Positions 1 through 5,297 of a DNA stretch of 5,933 nt are shown piece by piece. The notes under the pieces are model-generated. The model worked only from the letters and a program-made list of their open reading frames with translations. It was not told the origin of the DNA and ran no database searches. The DNA comes from Desulfurococcales archaeon (lineage in GTDB: Archaea; Thermoproteota; Thermoprotei_A; Sulfolobales; Ignisphaeraceae), in NCBI GenBank assembly GCA_028276605.1, contig JAPYWC010000038.1, positions 1 to 5,933 of the forward strand, given 5' to 3'. Within the stretch, counting starts at the first letter, position 1. Every line of letters begins with the position of its first letter. A program made the position numbers and the translations under genes.

Positions 1-1168
1 CGATAACCTTTGCTATCAGAGGGTCATAATATGGTGGAATTTCAATGCCTGGAGCAAGTGCATGGTCTATTCTGACATGTTCAGTTTTAGGAAACTCAAC
101 CCATGTTACAGTACCTGGTGATGGTAGAAGCTTCTCAGGATCCTCGGCATAGACCCTAGCCTCAATTGCGTGTCCATTAAATCTATATATGCTCTCCTTA
201 ATTTCTAGCTCTCTACCTTCTGCAATCCTTATCTGTTGCTCAACAATGTCTATGCCTGTAATCATTTCCGTTACAGGATGCTCTACCTGTATCCTCTTAT
301 TAACTTCTATGATGTAGTAGTTGCCCTGATCATCTCTGATAAATTCTACGGTACCTGCATTTACATAGCCCACACGTTTCATAAACCTTATGGCATACTC
401 ATATATTTTTCTTCTTTCCTCCTCTGTAACAACAGGTGAAGGAGCTTCTTCAATAACCTTTTGGTATCGTCGCTGAACACTGCACTCTCTTTCACCTAGT
501 GCTACAATGTTGCCATGTTGATCTGCCAATATTTGGACCTCGATGTGCCTTGGTCTAGGGATATACTTCTCTATGTAAACCTTGTCAGAGCCAAACGAGG
601 TCTTAATCTCCTCAATAGCAATATCAAATAACCTTTCTAGTTCTTCCATACTCCTAACAATTCTTATGCCCCTTCCTCCACCACCTCTATCAGCCTTTAT
701 TAGTACTGGAAATCCAAGTTTCTCAGCAATTTTCTTAGCTTCAGCAAGACTTACAGGCTCTAGTGATCCTGGAACTATTGGAACACCTATTTCATGGGCA
801 ATAAGTCTTGTTCTAGACTTTGACTCTAACAATTCTATCACGTTCCATTTAGGGCCAATCCATATAATACCCGAATCCTCAACAGCTTTAGCAAATTTAG
901 CATTCTCTGATAAGAATCCATAACCTGGGTGTACAGCATCTACTCCACTCTTCTTTGCAATACTAACTATTTTCTCGATGTCTAGGTAAGAATAGGGGTT
1001 AGACCCTAGGGAATAGGCCTCATCAGCTAACTTAACATGAAGTGCATTAGCATCTACATTTGTGTATATAGCCACAGTCCTTATGCCTAGCTTTCTACAC
1101 GTCCTTATTATTCTAACAGCAATTTCCCCCCTATTTGCTATTAAAATCTTTGAGATCCTATCAACCAT
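1..1168 (-). CDS. accC: Biotin carboxylase subunit of acyl-CoA (or pyruvate) carboxylase, C-terminus cut by window edge
   Basis: This subunit uses ATP and bicarbonate to carboxylate biotin on a carrier protein, the first half-reaction of acetyl/propionyl-CoA or pyruvate carboxylase in the cytoplasm. I read 389 uninterrupted residues; family members have about 450-510, so roughly a hundred are missing on the left. Seen in order: the N-terminal domain ILIANRGEIAVRII (8-21) and HPGYGFLSEN (80-89); Lys117; the glycine-rich ATP loop IKADRGGGGRGIRIV (157-171) with Lys158; HIEVQ (208-212); ERECSVQRRYQKVIEEAPSP (226-245); the active site E288-V-N290-K-R292-IQVEH; and HAIEARVYAEDP with Arg338. By E. 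coli AccC numbering, Glu288, Asn290, Arg292 and Arg338 fall at identical positions. Lys291 is odd, since Thr, Pro or Ala is usual. The ATG is forced by an in-frame TAA at 1180-1178; GGGAT lies four bases upstream. Carrier and carboxyltransferase genes, which would show the substrate, may lie to the left. The family is certain; the acyl substrate is not. Confidence 0.96.
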   Translation of the reverse strand, partial: MVDRISKILIANRGEIAVRIIRTCRKLGIRTVAIYTNVDANALHVKLADEAYSLGSNPYSYLDIEKIVSIAKKSGVDAVHPGYGFLSENAKFAKAVEDSGIIWIGPKWNVIELLESKSRTRLIAHEIGVPIVPGSLEPVSLAEAKKIAEKLGFPVLIKADRGGGGRGIRIVRSMEELERLFDIAIEEIKTSFGSDKVYIEKYIPRPRHIEVQILADQHGNIVALGERECSVQRRYQKVIEEAPSPVVTEEERRKIYEYAIRFMKRVGYVNAGTVEFIRDDQGNYYIIEVNKRIQVEHPVTEMITGIDIVEQQIRIAEGRELEIKESIYRFNGHAIEARVYAEDPEKLLPSPGTVTWVEFPKTEHVRIDHALAPGIEIPPYYDPLIAKVI

Positions 1169-1205
1169 CTCTATCCCTTACAGCTTTGGCTACTCATTAA
1201 TTGTT

Positions 1206-1215
1206 AATTTTAATT
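1206..1215 (-). promoter_or_regulatory. Candidate TATA box of the biotin carboxylase gene
   Basis: On the minus strand this reads AATTAAAATT and is centred about 42 bases before the ATG at 1168. With archaeal initiation about 25 bases past the box, the transcript would have a leader of roughly 15 bases that includes the GGGAT motif. The spacing resembles that of the aminopeptidase promoter. The region is AT-rich throughout, so the exact box is uncertain. Confidence 0.4.
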
Positions 1216-1316
1216 GAAGTTGATGAAGAGGTACTATAAGTGTTATGCTAAGATAGTTACAGTCACTTGAAATAATTTTATCATGTTATTCTCCTAGTTC
1301 AGCTCTATATCAAGTA

Positions 1317-1673
1317 TTAATGATGCAGATCTAGATATTCCCTTAAGCTGAACCTGCACGGTTTTCCGTTGGATTCAATCTCAAGTAATCTTCTCTTAAT
1401 CTCAGGAGCTTTAACACCATTAATGGTATACCCACCTAAGCTTCCATCAGATCTTATCACTCTGTGGCAAGGTATTATAATGGGGTTTCTGTTTCTGCTA
1501 AGCAACTTAGCGACAAGGCGAGGCGATATATTGAGAACCTCTGCTACATCCTTGTATGTTGTTGTGCATCCTATAGGTATGAGTTGAACAAGTGTGTACA
1601 CAGCTTCCTCTATGTCATTTATACGCCACTTCCTAGCGATAATACTGTTTTCCGCTATTTCAAGCACAATCAT
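1317..1673 (-). CDS. ogt: Compact O6-alkylguanine-DNA alkyltransferase (methylated-DNA--protein cysteine methyltransferase)
   Basis: This is a suicide DNA-repair protein that transfers the alkyl group from O6-alkylguanine in DNA to its own cysteine. The 118-residue product has the full catalytic domain: Tyr40 in the helix-turn-helix entry (CTTTYKDVAEVLN, 36-48), Arg52 in the arginine-finger position (SPRLVAKLL), the Asn61 hinge, the active-site PCHRVI motif with Cys69, then SDGSLGGY (75-82) and a KRRLLEIE helix (93-100). The cysteine is present, so this is not an alkyltransferase-like protein, which has Trp there. It is short: many archaeal homologues have about 150-170 residues, and only about 20 residues precede the catalytic domain here, so the usual N-terminal domain is missing. 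The start is fixed by an in-frame TAA (1697-1695) with no other ATG between. It starts seven bases after the aminopeptidase stop, so the two are probably one transcript. No good ribosome-binding motif sits right before it; see the bridging mini-ORF at 1670-1684. Confidence 0.93.
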   Translation of the reverse strand: MIVLEIAENSIIARKWRINDIEEAVYTLVQLIPIGCTTTYKDVAEVLNISPRLVAKLLSRNRNPIIIPCHRVIRSDGSLGGYTINGVKAPEIKRRLLEIESNGKPCRFSLREYLDLHH

Positions 1674-1684
1674 GGCGCAGTCAT
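1670..1684 (-). other. Four-codon mini-ORF linking two genes by ATGA overlaps
   Basis: The minus strand reads ATGACTGCGCCATGA. The first ATG overlaps the TGA stop of the aminopeptidase (1683-1681), and the mini-ORF Met-Thr-Ala-Pro ends at a TGA that overlaps the ATG of the alkyltransferase (1673-1671). GGAT stands five bases before the first ATG, close to the spacing of ribosome-binding motifs before other starts in this window. This may let ribosomes pass from one gene to the next by termination and re-initiation. It may instead be the scar of a one-base loss that moved the alkyltransferase start; the first ATG and the alkyltransferase frame differ by 11 bases, so one added base would join them. 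Function is inferred, not shown. Confidence 0.35.
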
Positions 1685-2784
1685 GTGATATCCTTTATAA
1701 ACCTTCCATTCTCGTATATGAGGTCCTTATCTGCATATATTTTTCCTCTCCTCATGTCCTTCACCATGTCCCAGTGAATGGCAGAGGAATTTCTACCTCC
1801 TGTTCTTGGGTATGCCGCGCCTAACGCCATATGGATTGTTCCTCCAATCTTTTCATCAAATAGTATCTCCTTTGTAAACCTTGTTATATCATAGTTTAGC
1901 CCAAATGCAAACTCGCCAACCCTTCTAGCACCTTCATCTGTTGCTAGCATCTTCTTTAGGAATTCTTCGCCTTTAATAGCACTAGCTTCAACTACTTCTC
2001 CTCGTCTAAATACAAGTTTTACTCCTTCAACCTCGTAACCTCTGTAAACAGCGGGATACTCAAACACTATGTAACCTTCCACACTATCTTCGTGAGGTGC
2101 TGTAAACACTTCTCCACCGGGCATGTTATTCTTGCCATCATCATTTATCCAAGCCCTTCCGCCAACCTTTACCAAAAGATCTGTGTTCTCAGTAACTATG
2201 TGAAGCTCATCAACCTTTGAAAGCAATCTAATAACTCTTTCCTGCATCTTTGCTTGATTAATCCACGCCTGTACAGGGTCATGCTCATATAGTTTTAGTG
2301 CCTTGTAAACAAACTCTTCGAATTCCAGTGGCGTCATATTAGCTTCTTGCGCTAATGCATTTGTTGGGTAGGGAGCTACAACCCATCTAAGATCTCCACT
2401 AGCATCTCTACGCATAAAGATCTCGGTAAGCTCCTTAGTAGCCTTGGATCTTACACTAATTTTCTCAGGATCTACGCTAATAAGTGGCTTTGTATGTGTT
2501 GGTGATAGAATACTTATCCTTACATTTATCTTCTCAGCTATGAACTTGTCTATAGGTGAAAGGTATTCTAGAAGTTCGCGCGGTGCATACCTATAGAAAA
2601 TCTCTGTGAGAACGTCATCCGCAATTACTAACCGTGGGTAGGCACCCCTAGACACAATTTCTCTCCATAGCTCCCTAACTAGAGGCATTGCCTCAATAGA
2701 AGCTGATATAAGAACTTCATCAAGCTTTCGTACTTCTGTACAATATTCGACAAGAAGCCTTGCATACTTGTCTAATCCACGCAT
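1681..2784 (-). CDS. M29-family metallo-aminopeptidase (aminopeptidase T/AmpS type)
   Basis: This enzyme removes N-terminal amino acids from peptides with a two-metal centre and is a cytoplasmic dimer in studied relatives. At 367 residues it is close to the family length (about 360-410). The C-terminal catalytic half carries the family motifs: NMPGGEVFTAP (220-230, metal ligand Glu225), GEFAFGLN (290-297, Glu291), Glu311 and IHMALGAAYP (317-326, His318), and TGGRNSSAIHWDM (328-340, His337 and Asp339). All expected ligands are present, so it should be active. The N-terminal half is the less conserved domain, with W134-VVAPYPTNALAQ (134-146) as a typical link. The ATG at 2784 is supported by GTGAT five bases upstream (2790-2794) and a TATA box about 41 bases upstream. 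It heads a two-gene unit with the alkyltransferase. Peptide preference cannot be predicted from sequence. Confidence 0.95.
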   Translation of the reverse strand: MRGLDKYARLLVEYCTEVRKLDEVLISASIEAMPLVRELWREIVSRGAYPRLVIADDVLTEIFYRYAPRELLEYLSPIDKFIAEKINVRISILSPTHTKPLISVDPEKISVRSKATKELTEIFMRRDASGDLRWVVAPYPTNALAQEANMTPLEFEEFVYKALKLYEHDPVQAWINQAKMQERVIRLLSKVDELHIVTENTDLLVKVGGRAWINDDGKNNMPGGEVFTAPHEDSVEGYIVFEYPAVYRGYEVEGVKLVFRRGEVVEASAIKGEEFLKKMLATDEGARRVGEFAFGLNYDITRFTKEILFDEKIGGTIHMALGAAYPRTGGRNSSAIHWDMVKDMRRGKIYADKDLIYENGRFIKDIT

Positions 2785-3097
2785 CTGTTATCACAAAAGA
2801 TATTGTTTAGATCATGGTAAGTTTATAAAGTTTTTGAGCCTCGAGAATATCAAGATATATTGTGCAAGGTACTCAATTTTGTCAAACATGCATTACTATG
2901 AGGACCTTTTACAAACACCCCCAAAGATTTAAAGACTAAAGAAATTATGTAAAGCATGGCATTTATATCGCTTTCTTACGCGTCAAACTACTGTATCGAT
3001 GTTGTCAAAGGAAGAAGGTTTTACTGATATTATTGTGATTCAAGCTTAGAAGCTTAGTGCAAGGTCTTAACTCTTAAATTATGTATGCTTATTATGG
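2785..3097. other. Intergenic region of 313 bases with no convincing gene
   Basis: The left end holds the aminopeptidase promoter (2822-2829). The rest shows no tRNA, no credible protein gene and no strong terminator. On the minus strand it has TATA-like stretches near 2926-2935 and 2960-2971. The latter also reads CATTTATATC on the plus strand, 33 bases ahead of a 16-codon plus-strand ORF (2999-3049). A pyrimidine-rich stretch on the minus strand at about 3005-3019 lies downstream of the flippase and could help end its transcript. There is an 8-base tandem repeat AAGCTTAG at 3042-3057. None of these is enough to call a gene; an unannotated small RNA cannot be excluded. Confidence 0.5.
2822..2829 (-). 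promoter_or_regulatory. TATA box of the aminopeptidase-alkyltransferase unit
   Basis: The minus strand reads CAAAAACTTTATAAAC, a TTTATAAA box with a purine-rich stretch just upstream like a BRE element. It is centred about 41 bases before the ATG at 2784, predicting a start of transcription near 2800 and a short leader containing the GTGAT ribosome-binding motif. It is the best promoter match in the window. Confidence 0.6.
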
Positions 3098-4729
3098 TTA
3101 TTGTCTCCATCTATTCATTAACTTCATTACAGTTTTAGCATACTTCACAAGGATTGCTATAGCATTATTTACTATAGGGAAAGTCTTGAAAGCTTCTGAA
3201 ATAATTTGCAGATCCCTCTCTTCAATGGCACGTAAAGCTATTAGTGTAGGTATGTAAGAGAGAATGAATAGTACAAAGCCTGTTACAATTCTAAACAAGC
3301 TTAGTGGTTTTGGTAATGGAGCGACGAATGCTATTGATGAAAGCACTGATGATATTATTGCAGCTATGTAAATCTTGATGCTGTATATGTAGTCAATTGG
3401 TTTTACAATGTATTTCCTTGTACGAAGTGTTAGATATATTAGCCCTGAAATTGATGATATGAAAGAGGCTGTTAGGAAGCCCCATAACCTCCATCTATGC
3501 GTCAATGTAATTGATAGTGGAATGAAGATCGATGTTGAGATTATGGTGGAGACCATATTTGCCTTGGTATCCCCAATAGCATTAAGTAGAGCTGGTAATG
3601 CAATGCTTCCTAACCCTGCAAGTAGGTTTGGTGCTAATAGAAGTGGAAGGTACTGTGACATAGTGGCGTACTCGTAGCCGTAAAAAAGGTAGAGAATGTC
3701 TCTTGAGAAAATCATTACAAAGATTGTTACTGGAACAACAACTAATGCTACATACCTGTTAGTCTCCTGTGATAGTTCCTTAAGCCTGCCTACATCATTA
3801 TAAAATCTTGTGAAGAGAGGTAGCAACATAGCTGAGATAGGGGTTGTAATAACAGTTATAAGTGTATTGATATTTGCCATAGCTCTATAACCCCCAATCT
3901 CATTAGGAGTCAATGTATAGGCCAGTAAGGCGTTCTGAAACGTTCCTATGAATATTGGTATCAGAGATGCTATGTAAAGAGGTATTCCATATCTTAGCAT
4001 CTCCTTAGATAATGTTGTGAAGGCTTTTTCATCGCGTCTTAATTCCGAAATATTTGTACCTATTAATGGCAGTAGAAAAGTGAATGAAAGGGCTAAGGAT
4101 GCGAAATACCCTACTATATTTCCTCTAAGTGCTCCAGCAACCCTCTGTTCAAATAGATTTGCGGTGATGATAAGGTATATTGATGTTGAAACCTTTGCGA
4201 TGCTATAAGTGAGTTTAGCAAGTGCTGCTTGTACAAGTTTCCCCAAACCAATAAATATTGCAAGTACGATACTGTAAAGGCTTTGAAGCAAGGTAACTAC
4301 AGAGGCGATCCTTACAAAGGGCGCATAACTCACACTATTGAGTAGTAGTTGTGACAAAGGCTCTGCAAATAGGTAGCAGATAGTAAAGCCTATGGATCCC
4401 AATGCTAACCGTAGTAATAGAATGGAGATTATTGCTACCTTCACATTCTGTTTGTTGTCTTGAGATAGGAACAGCTGTATATATCTAGTAGCAGCTGTGT
4501 CAAGACCCAGCGATGTAAGGGTCGCTATTGTTATGGGGGGTACTAGAGACAGTGAAAAGACTCCATAGCCGCTACTTCCAAGAATTCTTGCTATCACTAT
4601 TGAGCCTAGGGCTAGTGTAAGATTGTACAAGAACTCTCCTAAAAACAGTATGAAGCTTCCTCTTGCTGCAGCTGCTACATATTCGTATAGTGGTCGCTCT
4701 AGCTGCTCAACATTACTAGAATTGCTCAA
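3098..4729 (-). CDS. Polysaccharide/oligosaccharide flippase, MOP superfamily (Wzx-like), 14 membrane helices
   Basis: Proteins of this family move lipid-linked sugar chains across the cytoplasmic membrane for surface polysaccharide or N-glycan assembly; the substrate here is unknown. The 543 residues form about 14 hydrophobic segments, roughly at 24-48, 57-75, 98-122, 138-162, 173-192, 203-224, 246-270, 282-306, 326-344, 356-380, 393-412, 415-436, 449-470 and 477-500, with a basic C-terminal tail. The signature lies in helices 1-2: RILGSSGYGVFSLS (48-61), then LGLDTAATRYI (74-84). A second family-like stretch is LNAIGDTKANM (382-392). The start must be TTG at 4729, because an in-frame TGA stands two codons upstream and the next usable start falls inside helix 1. 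It lies 66 bases after moaB and may share its transcript. A lipid II or other MOP-type exporter is a less likely reading. Confidence 0.88.
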   Translation of the reverse strand: MSNSSNVEQLERPLYEYVAAAARGSFILFLGEFLYNLTLALGSIVIARILGSSGYGVFSLSLVPPITIATLTSLGLDTAATRYIQLFLSQDNKQNVKVAIISILLLRLALGSIGFTICYLFAEPLSQLLLNSVSYAPFVRIASVVTLLQSLYSIVLAIFIGLGKLVQAALAKLTYSIAKVSTSIYLIITANLFEQRVAGALRGNIVGYFASLALSFTFLLPLIGTNISELRRDEKAFTTLSKEMLRYGIPLYIASLIPIFIGTFQNALLAYTLTPNEIGGYRAMANINTLITVITTPISAMLLPLFTRFYNDVGRLKELSQETNRYVALVVVPVTIFVMIFSRDILYLFYGYEYATMSQYLPLLLAPNLLAGLGSIALPALLNAIGDTKANMVSTIISTSIFIPLSITLTHRWRLWGFLTASFISSISGLIYLTLRTRKYIVKPIDYIYSIKIYIAAIISSVLSSIAFVAPLPKPLSLFRIVTGFVLFILSYIPTLIALRAIEERDLQIISEAFKTFPIVNNAIAILVKYAKTVMKLMNRWRQ

Positions 4730-4734
4730 GTTTC

Positions 4735-4738
4735 ATCA
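4735..4738 (-). promoter_or_regulatory. Ribosome-binding motif supporting the flippase TTG start
   Basis: TGAT lies five bases before the TTG at 4729, the same spacing as GTGAT before the aminopeptidase ATG. It could pair with the ATCACCTCA tail expected at the end of archaeal 16S rRNA. A nearer ATG (4736-4734) is out of frame and stops after six codons, so the motif favours the TTG. Confidence 0.4.
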
Positions 4739-4763
4739 GGAAGTATAAATGGTTATTGAAAGG

Positions 4764-4771
4764 AAATTAAA
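4764..4771 (-). promoter_or_regulatory. Candidate TATA-like box of the flippase gene
   Basis: The minus strand reads TTTAATTT, centred about 38 bases before the TTG start and therefore at a workable distance. A better-looking TTTATA (4749-4744) is only about 18 bases ahead and would place the transcript start inside the gene. Read-through from moaB is an alternative to any promoter here. Confidence 0.3.
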
Positions 4772-4795
4772 GCTTTAAGAAACCTAGGGACAAAA

Positions 4796-5296
4796 TCACC
4801 TCCTAACCTCGTATAGTGCATGTGGTGCTAGCTTGCATATAATGTCCTTCACAGCTAGTTCAACTGCTTTGGGGTTTCCAGGAACTATGAATACGAGCGA
4901 TTTTTCAATAACATATGCTGTTGCCCTAGATAAGTAGGCTCTGATACCCACTTGATTATAGCTTAGGGCTCTGAATAACTCTCCAAAGCCAGGTAAATGT
5001 TTTGAGGCTAAGGGTTCAACGGCCTCTATGCTAACATCTCTTGAACTTAATCCCGTACCCCCAGTAACTATGATGACATCACATTTTGATGTATATTCAG
5101 ATACAAGAAGCCTTATCTTCTCAATAACGTTCTCCACAACATTGTATCCCTTAAGCATTGCATCAGGGCAGTAAGCATTTAAGGACTCTGCAACGCTTTT
5201 AATCTCATCAGCTTTAGATCCACGAGCTACACTATCGCTGGTTACGACGAAGCACACTGAAAATGGTTTTACAACCATGTGCTCATGTCCTTTCAT
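4796..5296 (-). CDS. moaB: MoaB/MogA-family molybdopterin (tungstopterin) cofactor biosynthesis protein
   Basis: In archaea, MoaB-type proteins are thought to adenylylate molybdopterin (the MogA reaction) before molybdenum or tungsten is inserted; the product serves tungsten or molybdenum oxidoreductases. The 166 residues show the family motifs: VVTSDS (17-22), IIVTGGTGLSSRDVSIEAV (75-93) with Asp87 and Glu91, LPGFGELFRALSYNQVGIRA (101-120), LSRATAY (122-128) and IVPGNP (137-142). The length is normal for the single-domain family, which sets it apart from the MoeA fusion. The loop after SDS is ARGSKADEIKSV, lacking the SG pair usual in relatives. The ATG at 5296 has GGTGGG six bases upstream and lies one base after the upstream stop codon, so translation is probably coupled. 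Met7 is an alternative start, but has a weaker upstream motif. Confidence 0.93.
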   Translation of the reverse strand: MKGHEHMVVKPFSVCFVVTSDSVARGSKADEIKSVAESLNAYCPDAMLKGYNVVENVIEKIRLLVSEYTSKCDVIIVTGGTGLSSRDVSIEAVEPLASKHLPGFGELFRALSYNQVGIRAYLSRATAYVIEKSLVFIVPGNPKAVELAVKDIICKLAPHALYEVRR

Positions 5297-5297
5297 T

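Noticed and set aside
582..923. Plus-strand open frame of 113 codons
   Set aside because: It is the shadow of the biotin carboxylase, which has all its family motifs on the minus strand.
1220..1275. TGATGAA at 1221-1227 as a possible C box of a C/D guide RNA
   Set aside because: No CTGA D box follows within the usual 50-65 bases, and no internal C'/D' pair is seen.
2850..2957. A 35-codon minus-strand ORF inside the intergenic region
   Set aside because: It has no ribosome-binding motif at the right distance, the nearest TATA-like box is only a few bases ahead of its ATG, and its product shows no recognisable pattern; it is expected by chance in AT-rich DNA.
2862..3065. Nine-base direct repeat GTGCAAGGT at 2862-2870 and 3057-3065, as if flanking a small insertion
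   Set aside because: The segment between has no terminal inverted repeats, and one such match is not surprising in 300 bases.
2785..3097. tRNA, CRISPR array or insertion-sequence remnant in the largest gap
   Set aside because: No cloverleaf motifs, no regularly spaced repeats and no transposase fragments or terminal inverted repeats are visible.
3330..3460. Several TGATGA and CTGA words resembling a C/D guide RNA
   Set aside because: They lie within flippase codons, the spacing does not fit a guide RNA, and they follow from the codon use of a hydrophobic protein.
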